In this document: positions 16,213 through 24,717 of the stretch, piece by piece
Layout of the letters: every line of letters starts with the position of its first letter
Position numbering within the stretch: position 1 is the first letter of the stretch
Source: Paenibacillus sp. FJAT-26967
Lineage (GTDB): Bacteria; Bacillota; Bacilli; Paenibacillales; NBRC-103111
Direction of reading: 5' to 3'
DNA: 64,000 nt
Assembly (NCBI RefSeq): GCF_001541095.1
Contig: NZ_LMXH01000001.1
Span: forward strand, 1,252,048 to 1,316,047
The notes under the pieces: generated by a model
Seen by the model: only the letters and a program-made list of their open reading frames with translations
What the model was told of the DNA's origin: nothing
Databases searched by the model: none
Program-made: the position numbers and the translations under genes

Positions 16213-16761
16213 GTGATTACGTATAACATTTGTTTTATAAGGCAGGGAGACAGGTTTCTGCTTCTGAACAGGGAAAAGCCAAGCTGGATGGGCTGCTGGA
16301 ACGGGATAGGCGGCAAGCTGGAAGAAGGTGAAACGCCCAGAGAGTCCATGGAAAGGGAAATTCTCGAAGAAACCGGCATCACGGATTACAAGCTTCACTA
16401 TAAGGGTCTTGTAACCTGGCTCACAAACGAAGCGGAGATAGGCGGTATGTATTTGTATACAGCTGAGGTAACGGAGGATTTCGTATTTGCCGGGCCTGTG
16501 AAGACGGAAGAAGGCATTCTTGACTGGAAAAAGATAGACTGGATTCTGCATCCCCAGAATAAAGGAATCTCCTCCAATATTCCGGTTTTCTTCCCTTATC
16601 TGCTGCATGAAGAGGGCTGCTACGACCATTTTTGCGATTACCGGGACGGCAAGCTGGTCAAGCACCAATCCGTCCTGCTGGAAATAGCGGAGGATAGTCT
16701 GGAAATGACCGAGTTCTATTTAAGGAATAAAGGGGCTGTATCATTTCCAAATCCATCCTGA
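16213..16761 (+). CDS. MutT-like NUDIX hydrolase
   Basis: The protein has 182 residues. The Nudix box at residues 34-56 fits the consensus G-x5-E-x7-R-E-U-x-E-E-x-G-U exactly. YNICFIRQGDRFLLLNRE before it and the WNGIGGKLEEGE entry match 8-oxo-dGTP-diphosphatase-type members. The start is GTG at 16213; the ribosome site is weak, so the start is less certain. A sanitising role against oxidised nucleotides is inferred from the family; other nucleotides are possible. Confidence 0.8.
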   Translation: MITYNICFIRQGDRFLLLNREKPSWMGCWNGIGGKLEEGETPRESMEREILEETGITDYKLHYKGLVTWLTNEAEIGGMYLYTAEVTEDFVFAGPVKTEEGILDWKKIDWILHPQNKGISSNIPVFFPYLLHEEGCYDHFCDYRDGKLVKHQSVLLEIAEDSLEMTEFYLRNKGAVSFPNPS

Positions 16762-16827
16762 TCCTTTATACTCTTGTTTAAGACATTCCTTTACCATTTT
16801 AAATGACGGTTTACTATGAGGTGGACG

Positions 16828-17376
16828 ATGAAAAAAGTATTATTGTTAGGAGATTCAATCCGGCTCGGGTACCAGCCTCTCGTTAAGGAGAGACTAAGAG
16901 GGGAGGCGGAAGTTACAGGGCCCGAGGAAAACTGCCGTTTTGCCAAACACACGCTTTGGGGTGTGAATCTGTGGCTCAAAGAGATTGGCACCCCGGATGT
17001 TATTCATTGGAATAACGGGCTTTGGGACCTGCATCATGAAGCGCCTATGGTTGAGGCGCTGACGGCGCTGGATGAATACATAGAAACGCTTAGACGGATC
17101 ATTAACGAGCTGCATCGTACTGGAGCTCCGATTATTTTTGCGACGACGACTCCTGTAACGCCTGATTATGTAGGGAGAAGCAATGCCGAAATCGACCTGT
17201 ATAACACAGCGGCCGTTCAACTAATGAACAGGCACGGAATCGAAGTGAATGATCTGAATGCTCTCATTAAACAGAATCTCAGAAGTCATCTTTGTGAAGA
17301 TAATCTGCACATGAATGAACAGGGGAGTGCGGCATGCGCCGCGCAGGTTGCCTCCGTCATCCGACAATATTTGTAA
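16828..17376 (+). CDS. SGNH/GDSL-type hydrolase
   Basis: The protein has 182 residues from the ATG at 16828, preferred over the ATG at 16816 because GAGG lies between them. KKVLLLGDSIRLGYQ gives block I with the nucleophile Ser of GDS (residues 8-10). WNNGLWDLHH occupies the block III position. DNLHMNEQGSAA holds the catalytic Asp and His near the C-terminus. These are esterases or lipases of the GDSL type, often acting on carbohydrate or acyl esters. There is no signal peptide, so it is cytoplasmic. Confidence 0.8.
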   Translation: MKKVLLLGDSIRLGYQPLVKERLRGEAEVTGPEENCRFAKHTLWGVNLWLKEIGTPDVIHWNNGLWDLHHEAPMVEALTALDEYIETLRRIINELHRTGAPIIFATTTPVTPDYVGRSNAEIDLYNTAAVQLMNRHGIEVNDLNALIKQNLRSHLCEDNLHMNEQGSAACAAQVASVIRQYL

Positions 17377-17410
17377 CCGGAATTGCTTGCTCGCGACAAG
17401 GAGAATAGAA

Positions 17411-18769
17411 ATGGCTAGAAAGAAAAAAAAGTTCCTGATACGCTTTACGCCGCCACAAGTGCTCGCCCTGGGAATTCTGACGATTATCATAATCGGATCA
17501 GTCCTGCTGTCCCTGCCGGCTGCTACCGTCTCAGGCCGGCCGCTGGCCTTCCTGAATGCTTTTTTTACCGCCACTTCGGCGGCTACTGTTACGGGGCTCA
17601 CGGTCGTTAATACCGGAGCGGAGTTTTCTCTGTTCGGTCAACTGGTCATTCTGGCGCTCGTGCAAGTCGGGGGCCTGGGTTTTATGACGATGGCTACATT
17701 GATTGCATTGGTTCTGAGGAAAAAGATCTCTTTGAGGGAACGTCTTCTCTTGCAGGAAGCGATGAATCAAAGCTCTGTGGAAGGCATTGTACGGTTAATC
17801 CGCAAAGTACTGACCTACGCGCTGATTATTGAGCTCACAGGCGCTGTTTTGTTTGCCATTCGCTGGTCGTTTGATATGCCGCTGGGCAAAGCCATTTATT
17901 TTGGCGTGTTCCACAGTATTTCAATTTTTAACAATGCGGGATTTGATTTGTTCGGCGGCATCCCGGATTCCAAGGGAAGCCTGATGGAATATGTACATGA
18001 CCCTTTTATTAACATCGTTGCTATAACGCTTATCATACTGGGGGGGATAGGCTTTATCGTGATGGTGGATCTTCTGGATTACAAGGAGACACGAAGGCTT
18101 TCCCTGCATTCCAAAGTTGTTCTTTCCGCCACAGGGCTGCTAATTCTGTTAGGATCGATCGTTATTTTTATTTTTGAATTTACGAATCCGAATACTTTGC
18201 AGCCGCTCAGTTTTACGAGTAAGCTGTATGCCTCCTTTTTTCAATCGGCCACGACCCGTTCTGCCGGCGTAAATACGATTGATATCGAATCGATGCGTCA
18301 GGCTACCCAGTTTTTTATTATTATCCTGATGTTCATCGGGGCAGCTCCCGGTTCCGCGGGAGGCGGAATCAAAATCACGACTTTTGCCATTCTCGTCGGA
18401 GCTGTATACGCGATGAGCCGCGGCAAAGAAGAAATTGTCTTCTTCCGTAAAAGACTGGCCAAGGACAGGCTCTACAAGGCAACGACTTTGACCCTCCTTG
18501 CCTTGTTTCTGATCATTGTCGGGACCATGGCTCTGTCTGTATTTGAGAGGGCCCCGTTTCTTATCATTATGTTCGAGATTACCTCCGCATTCGGTACGGC
18601 GGGCATGTCCCTCGGGTTGACATCTGAATTGTCCGTTCCCGGCAAAATGTTAATGACGGTCCTGATGTTTATCGGCCGGCTGGGTCCGCTTACTCTGGCC
18701 TATGCCCTTACTCCTAAGGGAGGCAAGGAGCTGTACCGCTATCCCGAAGGTAAAATCACAATCGGATAA
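17411..18769 (+). CDS. Ktr-type potassium uptake channel subunit (KtrB/KtrD family)
   Basis: The protein has 452 residues from the ATG at 17411, which follows AAGGAGA. It has four repeats of membrane helix - P-loop - membrane helix. The selectivity-filter loops are visible as TVTGLT, NNAGF, TRSAG and GTAGM, each with the filter Gly. The GGGIKITTF segment follows the third repeat. These proteins take up K+ (often Na+-coupled) when partnered with a cytosolic RCK subunit KtrA or KtrC. No ktrA/ktrC gene is adjacent, as for B. subtilis ktrD. The subunit name cannot be settled from sequence alone. Confidence 0.88.
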   Translation: MARKKKKFLIRFTPPQVLALGILTIIIIGSVLLSLPAATVSGRPLAFLNAFFTATSAATVTGLTVVNTGAEFSLFGQLVILALVQVGGLGFMTMATLIALVLRKKISLRERLLLQEAMNQSSVEGIVRLIRKVLTYALIIELTGAVLFAIRWSFDMPLGKAIYFGVFHSISIFNNAGFDLFGGIPDSKGSLMEYVHDPFINIVAITLIILGGIGFIVMVDLLDYKETRRLSLHSKVVLSATGLLILLGSIVIFIFEFTNPNTLQPLSFTSKLYASFFQSATTRSAGVNTIDIESMRQATQFFIIILMFIGAAPGSAGGGIKITTFAILVGAVYAMSRGKEEIVFFRKRLAKDRLYKATTLTLLALFLIIVGTMALSVFERAPFLIIMFEITSAFGTAGMSLGLTSELSVPGKMLMTVLMFIGRLGPLTLAYALTPKGGKELYRYPEGKITIG

Positions 18770-18858
18770 AAGAACGTTCGGATGGCGGAGTAGCCCTTAT
18801 CATCTGCGGATACCCTAAGATGGCGTTCACTTGAGCACATCTGGAGGGAGGAATCAAG

Positions 18859-19056
18859 ATGTCGGGACAACCGAGTAACCGGGAGACGAATAAATTACCC
18901 GGCGGCGATCATCGTCAGCAGGGAATTTATGAAGATGTAACTCCGCATGAGCGTACCGGACTGAGGGCGGATGACTCCGTTCCGGTCTCGGAAGATTCGG
19001 ATACGGACGTCACGGGAGCGATACAGGAGCAAGATAGACAGAACGTCTGGGGTTAA
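18859..19056 (+). CDS. Small hydrophilic protein of unknown function
   Basis: The protein has 65 residues, is very hydrophilic and acidic with no hydrophobic core, and is probably disordered. A strong ribosome site (GGAGGGAGGAATC) precedes the ATG, which supports real translation. The composition (Gln, Asp, Glu, Pro, Thr) resembles small sporulation- or stress-associated peptides of Bacillales, but no family is recognised. It lies 90 bases after the Ktr gene and before a terminator. Confidence 0.5.
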   Translation: MSGQPSNRETNKLPGGDHRQQGIYEDVTPHERTGLRADDSVPVSEDSDTDVTGAIQEQDRQNVWG

Positions 19057-19134
19057 TTGTATATTCCCTGGAGGTGCCGTGCCGGATGAATCTGCTGGAT
19101 TGGCCTGCCCGGCTCAGCTTGAGCAATTCATACT

Positions 19135-19167
19135 AGCGCGCGTCTGCTGCCGGGCGCGTGCTTTTTA
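19135..19167 (+). terminator. Rho-independent terminator
   Basis: A ten-pair GC-rich stem (19135-19144 with 19153-19162, including G-U pairs) is followed by TTTT. It lies downstream of the small protein gene and upstream of the CDF gene. Confidence 0.8.
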
Positions 19168-19310
19168 TAAATGCGATGTCCATCACGGTCAGCTGATTTT
19201 CTGAAACCGTTGTTCATGAATTGCCGTATGCTCTGGTTGAGTCTGCATGTTTCGTGGTTACAAAAGTAGGCAACGGTTGTTAAGTTTACATAGGAGGAGT
19301 TTAAAACTTT

Positions 19311-20306
19311 ATGGCATCTGAAAAAACGAGCGAGAAAACAAACTGGATCGAATTGATCAAAAAAGGGAATGTATCTTCGGGCACGGCCGCAGTCGGGAAT
19401 GCAGCTATCGCTGTCGCCAAAGGCGTTGCATCCGCCATGACGGGAAGCGGAGCTATGTATGCCTCGATGATGCACTCCATTGCCGATGCGGTCAATCAGG
19501 CATTTGTATTTGTAGGAAGCGTGCTTGCCGAGAAGAAGCCGACACGCAGGTTTCCGACGGGATACGGACGCGTTATTAATATTTTCTGCATGATCGCGGT
19601 CATGGTCGTAACGTTCATGGCTTACGAAACGATTCGTGAAGGCATTCATCTTCTGCAGCACCCCTCTGAATCCAAAGGCTTCTGGATTAATCTGGTTGTT
19701 CTCCTTTTTTCCATCATCGTAGACGGATTGATTCTTTTCAAAGCCATGAAAGAAGTGAACAAAGAAGCGCGTGTGGAAACCAAAGGATTTGCGGGTACAG
19801 TCGGAAGCTCTTTCCGTAATGTCAAACGGGCAGCGCCTCCAACCCGCCTTGTTTTTTACGAAGATCTTGTAGCCACTAGCGGCGCAGTGCTGGCACTTAT
19901 TGCGGTCGTTGTCACAACACTGACGAATTTTGCGGCGATTGACGGTATCTCCAGTATTCTGATCGGGATTCTGATGGTCATCGTAGCGTTCCGAGTAGGA
20001 TATGATAACATGGTCGGTTTGATCGGTGTATCGGCACCTCCGGATGTGGAGAACAAGGTTGCGGCCATTATTTTCTCCGACTCGAACGTGACGGATATAT
20101 ATACGATGCGCGTCGTACAGGAAGGGCGCTATTATCATGTGGATGGTCTCATTGAGCTGAAGCCGGGGATGACACTTGCCGATGCGGACGACGTTAAGTT
20201 AAGAATCCGTGAGAAGCTGCTGGGCGATCCGGATATTGCAGACGTTACCCTGGGTATTCTGGAAGACAACGGAGTGAAGGACTGGGTACCGAATCCTGCC
20301 AAATAA
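19311..20306 (+). CDS. Cation diffusion facilitator (CDF) family transporter
   Basis: The product has 331 residues with about six transmembrane helices in the first 235. HSIADAVNQ (residues 55-63) in helix 2 gives the His and Asp of the metal site. YEDLVATSGAV in helix 5 carries the second acidic site. The C-terminal 90 residues form the ferredoxin-like cytoplasmic domain (DIYTMRVVQEGRYYHVDG...). The long loop with FRNVKRAAPPTRL is typical of the SLC30A9-like branch. Likely substrates are Zn2+, Mn2+ or Co2+ (family knowledge). The gene is single, flanked by terminators at 19135 and 20351. Confidence 0.85.
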   Translation: MASEKTSEKTNWIELIKKGNVSSGTAAVGNAAIAVAKGVASAMTGSGAMYASMMHSIADAVNQAFVFVGSVLAEKKPTRRFPTGYGRVINIFCMIAVMVVTFMAYETIREGIHLLQHPSESKGFWINLVVLLFSIIVDGLILFKAMKEVNKEARVETKGFAGTVGSSFRNVKRAAPPTRLVFYEDLVATSGAVLALIAVVVTTLTNFAAIDGISSILIGILMVIVAFRVGYDNMVGLIGVSAPPDVENKVAAIIFSDSNVTDIYTMRVVQEGRYYHVDGLIELKPGMTLADADDVKLRIREKLLGDPDIADVTLGILEDNGVKDWVPNPAK

Positions 20307-20350
20307 TTCCCTATCATCAAGCCCGGAAATTATTGTTATTGAACAGGCTG

Positions 20351-20385
20351 AAATCCCAACCGCAAAGAGGTTGGGATTTTTTTTG
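20351..20385 (+). terminator. Strong terminator after the CDF gene
   Basis: AAATCCCAACC (20351-20361) pairs perfectly with GGTTGGGATTT (20369-20379), followed by further T residues to 20384. Confidence 0.92.
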
Positions 20386-20517
20386 TGCCGCTAAACCTGT
20401 CGCATCATTCGATCGGCCTTCCCGTTCATCACCTTCTGCGGGTTGATTCACTCTCCAGAGTATAGACGCATATCCTGATAGGGATTCTAGACTAATTGTT
20501 AAAGGAGTCAACCTGCC

Positions 20518-20592
20518 GTGAAACCGAGTTACTTGCTCGCCATTCTAATCTTGTTTATCCTGCTGGTCGCCATTCTTTTAGGGTTTCTATAA
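20518..20592 (+). CDS. 24-residue single-helix membrane peptide
   Basis: A GTG-started frame of 24 codons lies ten bases after AAAGGAG (20501-20507). It encodes KPSYLLAILILFILLVAILL plus a three-residue tail, one uninterrupted hydrophobic helix with a single Lys at the front. An intrinsic terminator starts 13 bases after the stop, and another terminator precedes the unit. A ribosome site, a compact frame and a private terminator together support a real micro-gene. The helix recalls YjcZ/SscA-like Bacillales spore peptides, but lacks their Gly-Tyr-rich head. The proximity to spoVA genes hints at a sporulation role (inference). Confidence 0.6.
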   Translation: MKPSYLLAILILFILLVAILLGFL

Positions 20593-20604
20593 TGACATAT
20601 GAAC

Positions 20605-20639
20605 AAACGGCTGCTCTTGCGAAAGACAGCCGTTTTTTT
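20605..20639 (+). terminator. Terminator of the micro-gene
   Basis: AAACGGCTG (20605-20613) pairs with CAGCCGTTT (20628-20636), followed by more T residues. It separates the 24-residue peptide gene from the DUF421-spoVA operon. Confidence 0.88.
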
Positions 20640-20719
20640 GTTACAGGCTATTACTCAAAAGGAACTTGCAAAGGGCAGCCAGGACAAGTTATTCCTTTTG
20701 TTTACCCAAGCTTTTCCTT

Positions 20720-20748
20720 TCATACCTGCTTGCGGCCCGGACATGCTA
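20720..20748 (+). promoter_or_regulatory. Candidate forespore (sigma-G/F) promoter of the DUF421-spoVA operon
   Basis: TCATA (20720-20724) and CATGCTA (20742-20748) are separated by 17 bases. Each box has one mismatch to the sigma-G-type consensus GHATR - 18 - CATWHTA. It lies about 36 bases before the GTG of the DUF421 gene. Known spoVA operons are forespore-expressed, which fits. The match is imperfect and is an inference. Confidence 0.4.
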
Positions 20749-20783
20749 AGAATTCAATTAAAGCCGGGAGGAGAGGGGATATC

Positions 20784-21647
20784 GTGGTCGAAGGGATTGG
20801 GGATATTATGCTGCGCTCTCTGGGAGCGATCTTCATGCTGTTCGTGATTACCCGGGTGCTCGGCAAAAAACAAATTTCCCAATTAAGCTTATTTGAATAC
20901 GTAACGGGTATTACGCTGGGTGAGCTTGCCGGATTCTTATCGACGGATATCGAGGCTCATTATCTCCATGGTGTAGCTGCCCTTAGTTTATGGTTCTTCA
21001 TCCCGCTGACACTCGAATATACCACTTTGAAAAGCAAGCGGCTGCGTCATTTATTCGAAGGAAAAGGCACGGTCGTGATCCGGCAAGGAAAAATTCTGGA
21101 AGATAATTTGAGGAGAGAACGTTATACGGCGGATGAATTATTGGAACAACTCCGGGCCAAAAGTGTATTCAAAGTCGCAGATGTTGAATTTGCCATGCTT
21201 GAAGCAAGCGGTGAGCTGAGTATTCTGCTTAAGAAAGATAAGCAGCCGCTGACTGTCGAAGATGTAGGAATTATCAGCGGGCCGGACAGCCTGCCTCATA
21301 CGGTCATTATGGATGGACAAATAAATGATGAAGAACTGGCGGCATCTTCCCTTTCAAGGGAATGGCTGCACAAGGAATTGGTCAAGCTAAACGCAACCGT
21401 AGACAATATTTTTCTTGCTCAGGTAGGAGACAGCAACAAGCTGTATGTGGACTTCTACGATGACGGGAAAGGCCATAAGAAAGAGAAGCCGCAGGCTGAG
21501 CTGCTTGCCACCTTGCGTAAATGTACAGCCGATATGGATTCTCTGGCACGGTCAAGCGGAACAATCGAAGCCCGCGTAAATTATGAACAGACTGCGGCGG
21601 CGCTCCGGGAGGCTGTGCAGAAGCTGTCCGGCAAAGCCTATAAATAA
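20784..21647 (+). CDS. DUF421 (YetF/YkjA-like) membrane protein
   Basis: The product has 287 residues when started at GTG 20784, seven bases after GGGAGGAGAGGGG. Three hydrophobic helices occupy about residues 9-90 (RSLGAIFMLFVITRVLGKKQ, then the YVTGITLGELAG segment). The conserved DUF421 soluble domain follows (FEGKGTVVIRQGKI, then LRAKSVFKVADVEFAMLE). The last 80 residues form a DUF3290/UPF-like tail. DUF421 proteins are implicated in spore or membrane function in Bacillales, but their activity is not known. It lies 28 bases before spoVAC, so it is probably the first gene of the spoVA operon. Confidence 0.8.
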   Translation: MVEGIGDIMLRSLGAIFMLFVITRVLGKKQISQLSLFEYVTGITLGELAGFLSTDIEAHYLHGVAALSLWFFIPLTLEYTTLKSKRLRHLFEGKGTVVIRQGKILEDNLRRERYTADELLEQLRAKSVFKVADVEFAMLEASGELSILLKKDKQPLTVEDVGIISGPDSLPHTVIMDGQINDEELAASSLSREWLHKELVKLNATVDNIFLAQVGDSNKLYVDFYDDGKGHKKEKPQAELLATLRKCTADMDSLARSSGTIEARVNYEQTAAALREAVQKLSGKAYK

Positions 21648-21675
21648 CCGCACAAGATAAAGGGGGTAAATACTG

Positions 21676-22149
21676 ATGGCGAGCAACAAGAAGACAACGA
21701 CACTTTCCCAGCAGAAATACCAGGAGTTGGCTAAGAAGAATGAACCCAAAAGACCCGTGGTCGCCAATTGTATCCGTGCTTTTATCGTCGGGGGATTCAT
21801 TTGCATAATCGGTCAGGGCCTGATGATGTTTTTCGAGAAAGTGTTCGGCTTCACGAAGGAAACAGCGTCTAATCCGACTGTAGCTGTTCTTATCCTCATC
21901 TCCGTCATTCTGACCTCGATGGGCGTCTATGATAAGATCGCCCAGTGGTCGGGAGCCGGAACGGCCGTACCGGTCACGGGATTTGCCAATTCGATGTGCT
22001 CGGCGGCAATTGAGCACCGCAGTGAAGGCCTTGTGCTGGGAACCGCGAGCAATATGTTCAAGCTGGCCGGCTCCGTAATCGTGTTCGGCGTCGTGACCGC
22101 TTTTCTTGTCGGTATCTTTACACTGATATTCGGAGGAGGAGCACATTGA
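21676..22149 (+). CDS. spoVAC: Stage V sporulation protein AC
   Basis: The product has 157 residues. The N-terminus KKTTTLSQQKYQELAKKNEPK and the membrane part starting RAFIVGGFICIIGQG are diagnostic of SpoVAC. SpoVAC is a mechanosensitive-type membrane component of the SpoVA channel in the spore inner membrane that moves Ca-dipicolinate during sporulation and germination. AAGGGGG precedes the ATG. Its stop overlaps the TTG start of spoVAD by four bases. Confidence 0.95.
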   Translation: MASNKKTTTLSQQKYQELAKKNEPKRPVVANCIRAFIVGGFICIIGQGLMMFFEKVFGFTKETASNPTVAVLILISVILTSMGVYDKIAQWSGAGTAVPVTGFANSMCSAAIEHRSEGLVLGTASNMFKLAGSVIVFGVVTAFLVGIFTLIFGGGAH

Positions 22150-23165
22150 TTAGTCACAAAGGACAAACCTGGGAATTTCATAATCCTCCGGTACTGATTT
22201 CAGCGGCAACCGTAGTCGGGCCCGATGAAGGGCAAGGCCCCCTGGCTAATGATTTTGACTTGATTCACCAAGACAACACGCTTAAGCAGAAAAGCTGGGA
22301 GAAAGCCGAGAAAGCGTTAATGGAGGACGCGGCTAATCTCGCCATCAAGAAGTCGGGAATGCAGAAGGACAACATCAATTTTTTCGTGGGCGGAGACTTG
22401 ATGAATCAGATCATCTCCAGCAGCTTCGCGGCGAGAACCTTGTCTATCCCTTACCTGGGCGTGTTCGGTGCCTGCTCTACGTCCATGGAGAGTCTGGCAA
22501 TCTCCTCTCTCATGATAGGTACGGGAGCTGCCAAATACGTCCTTAGCGGCACCTGCAGCCATAACTGTACGGTAGAGAAGCAGTTCCGCTATCCCACGGA
22601 ATACGGCTCGCAGAAACCCCCTACCGCCCAATATACCGTGACAGGTGCAGGGGCCTCCGTAGTAGCGGCGAAGGGAAAGGGCCCTGTGGTGACCTCGGCT
22701 ACAATCGGCAAAGTCATTGACATGGGAATCACAGATCCTTTCAATATGGGAGCCGCCATGGCACCCGCTGCAGCCGATACGATCGTGGCTCATTTCCGTG
22801 ATATGAAGCGCTCGCCCGACTATTACGATCTGATTGTAACCGGTGACCTTGCTTCGGTGGGATTCAAGATCGTCAATGAGCTGCTGAAGGAGCAGGGAAT
22901 GCCGATTCCCAGCCGATTGTTCAGTGACTGCGGCCTGATGATCTACGATATCGAGAAGCAGGGTGTCCAAGCCGGAGGAAGCGGCTGCGGCTGTTCGGCC
23001 GTCGTTACATACGGACACCTTCTCAAGCGGATCGAGAAGGGTGAAATCCGGCGTCTGCTCGTCGTCGCCACCGGTGCTTTGTTGTCCCCGCTGTCCTACC
23101 AGCAGGGAGAATCTATTCCTTGCATCGCCCATGCGGTAGCAATTGAAAGACAGGAAGGAGCTTAA
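22146..23165 (+). CDS. spoVAD: Stage V sporulation protein AD
   Basis: The product has 339 residues with a thiolase-like fold. The GACSTSMESLAISSLMIGTG segment, THN-like CSHNCTVEKQFRYPTEYG and the VVTYGH/RRLLVVATGALLSP end are SpoVAD landmarks. It is a peripheral spore-membrane protein that binds dipicolinic acid. The start is TTG at 22146 with GGAGGAGCACA just upstream, overlapping spoVAC by four bases. spoVAE follows two bases after the stop. Confidence 0.95.
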   Translation: MISHKGQTWEFHNPPVLISAATVVGPDEGQGPLANDFDLIHQDNTLKQKSWEKAEKALMEDAANLAIKKSGMQKDNINFFVGGDLMNQIISSSFAARTLSIPYLGVFGACSTSMESLAISSLMIGTGAAKYVLSGTCSHNCTVEKQFRYPTEYGSQKPPTAQYTVTGAGASVVAAKGKGPVVTSATIGKVIDMGITDPFNMGAAMAPAAADTIVAHFRDMKRSPDYYDLIVTGDLASVGFKIVNELLKEQGMPIPSRLFSDCGLMIYDIEKQGVQAGGSGCGCSAVVTYGHLLKRIEKGEIRRLLVVATGALLSPLSYQQGESIPCIAHAVAIERQEGA

Positions 23166-23167
23166 TC

Positions 23168-23518
23168 ATGCAGTTTCTATGGGCATTTCTTATCGGGGGA
23201 GCGATCTGTGTCATCGGTCAACTGATGATGGACCTGGGCAAGCTTACACCGGCGCATACGATGACTACGCTTGTAGTGGCCGGAGCTATCCTGGATGGAT
23301 TCGGCTTATATGACCCGCTGGTCCGATTTGCAGGCGCAGGCGCAAGCGTTCCGATTACAAGCTTCGGGAATGCGCTCGTGCATGGCGCGATCAAGGAGCT
23401 GCAGTCAAGCGGCTGGATCGGTGTCATAACCGGTATCTTCAAAGTAACAAGCGCAGGGATTTCATCCGCGATTATTTTCTCTTTCCTGGCGGCCTTGTTC
23501 GTCAGGCCCAAAGGATAA
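23168..23518 (+). CDS. spoVAE: Stage V sporulation protein AE (SpoVAEb type)
   Basis: This 116-residue protein has three or four hydrophobic helices: WAFLIGGAICVIGQLMMDLG at the start, then FGLYDPLVRFAGAGASVPIT and a last helix IIFSFLAALFVRPKG. It is homologous in design to SpoVAC and corresponds to SpoVAEb of B. subtilis. GGAGCTTAATC precedes the ATG. It is the last gene of the cluster and is followed by a strong terminator. No spoVAA, AB, AEa or AF gene is present in this window. Confidence 0.93.
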   Translation: MQFLWAFLIGGAICVIGQLMMDLGKLTPAHTMTTLVVAGAILDGFGLYDPLVRFAGAGASVPITSFGNALVHGAIKELQSSGWIGVITGIFKVTSAGISSAIIFSFLAALFVRPKG

Positions 23519-23554
23519 ATTGGGAGATGCGGCCCGGCTTCCCGTTAGAATAAG

Positions 23555-23588
23555 CGTCCCGGTTCGATTTCTGGAACCGGGACTTTTT
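23555..23588 (+). terminator. Terminator of the spoVA operon
   Basis: GTCCCGGTTC (23556-23565) pairs perfectly with GAACCGGGAC (23574-23583) and is followed by TTTTT. Confidence 0.93.
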
Positions 23589-23628
23589 GCGTACGGGGAA
23601 CAATGCGAATATCCCGCGGTTTTACAAT

Positions 23629-23651
23629 ATCCCACGAAGTGTGGGATTTTC
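23629..23651 (+). terminator. Second small terminator-like hairpin
   Basis: ATCCCAC (23629-23635) pairs with GTGGGAT (23641-23647), followed by TTTC. It lies 40 bases after the main spoVA terminator and before the MoxR promoter, as a possible back-up terminator. Confidence 0.5.
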
Positions 23652-23672
23652 TTAAAATTCAGGGGGGCATTA

Positions 23673-23702
23673 TTGTACACGCTTTCGACTTTCCTGTAAT
23701 AT
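23673..23702 (+). promoter_or_regulatory. Candidate sigma-A promoter of the MoxR operon
   Basis: TTGTAC (23673-23678) and TAATAT (23697-23702) are 18 bases apart, about 50 bases before the MoxR start codon and downstream of the spoVA terminators. Confidence 0.45.
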
Positions 23703-23751
23703 AAAAACTAGCACTTCCACTACCTTTTACCCGAAGGAGGATTTACGAAGT

Positions 23752-24717
23752 ATGGCTGCTGTGTCCCAACCCAGAATGAATGAAATTACACAAATTAGAT
23801 CCAATCTGGAATCATGTATATTAGGTAAAAGTGAAGAGGTTATGCTGCTGTTAACCGCACTTCTTGCAGGAGGCCATGTCCTGCTTGAGGACGTTCCCGG
23901 TACGGGGAAGACGGTACTCGTCAAGTCGCTAGCGCGTTCGATTCAAGGACAATTCCGGCGCATTCAGTGCAATCCCGATCTGCTGCCGACCGATATTACA
24001 GGTGTATCCATCTACCATCCGAAGAAAGAGGCTTTCTTTTTCCGGCCCGGCCCGATTATGGCCAATATTCTGCTGGTCGATGAAATAAACCGGGCGACTA
24101 CGAAGACCCAATCGGCTTTACTAGAAGCGATGGAGGAGCATCATGTTACGGTGGATGGGGAAATTTACCCGCTCCCACGGCCTTTTATGCTGCTCGCTAC
24201 GCAGAATCCGATAGATTTTGAAGGCACTTATCTGCTTCCGGAGGCCCAGCTGGACCGCTTCATGATCAAATTCAGTCTAGGCTATCCCGATAGTGCGACA
24301 GAACTAGAAATGATATCTTCGCAGAGCCGGGTTCACCCGGTAGAGCAGCTTCAGCAGGTGGTAAGCGTAGAACAAGTTCTTGCCATGCAGGATGAAGTGA
24401 GGAGTCTTTATCTTGATGACGCCATTGCCCGCTATCTGGTGGATATAACTCGCGGTACACGGGAGCATCCGGCTGTCCATCTGGGCGCGAGTCCCCGTGC
24501 GACGCTTGCGCTTGTTCAGGCGTCCAAAGCCTATGCATACTTGAACGGCCGGGATTATGTGCTCCCCGACGATGTGAAATACTTGGCCCCTTATGTGCTC
24601 GGGCACCGGCTGATTCTTACCTCGGAGGCCCGCATGGAAGGAGAGACACCACGATCCGTGTTCGAATCGGTAATGGCGCGCACCAAGGTGCCGGTCCGTC
24701 TGGAGAAGGCAAGATGA
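23752..24717 (+). CDS. MoxR-family AAA+ ATPase
   Basis: The product has 321 residues. The Walker A is GTGKT (residues 50-54), the Walker B is ILLVDEINRA, and ATQNP forms sensor 1. The C-terminal lid contains YVLPDDVKYLAPYVLGHRL. MoxR ATPases act as chaperones with von Willebrand or DUF58 partners in assembling complexes. The adjacent DUF58 gene (4-base overlap) and transglutaminase gene give the classic MoxR-DUF58-transglutaminase operon, of unknown but conserved function. GAAGGAGG precedes the ATG. Confidence 0.92.
   Translation: MAAVSQPRMNEITQIRSNLESCILGKSEEVMLLLTALLAGGHVLLEDVPGTGKTVLVKSLARSIQGQFRRIQCNPDLLPTDITGVSIYHPKKEAFFFRPGPIMANILLVDEINRATTKTQSALLEAMEEHHVTVDGEIYPLPRPFMLLATQNPIDFEGTYLLPEAQLDRFMIKFSLGYPDSATELEMISSQSRVHPVEQLQQVVSVEQVLAMQDEVRSLYLDDAIARYLVDITRGTREHPAVHLGASPRATLALVQASKAYAYLNGRDYVLPDDVKYLAPYVLGHRLILTSEARMEGETPRSVFESVMARTKVPVRLEKAR

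Noticed and set aside
19128-20138. Long minus-strand frame (336 codons) opposite the CDF gene
   Set aside because: The composition is His/Arg/Cys-rich and unlike a real protein, and it covers the terminator and the well-supported CDF gene.
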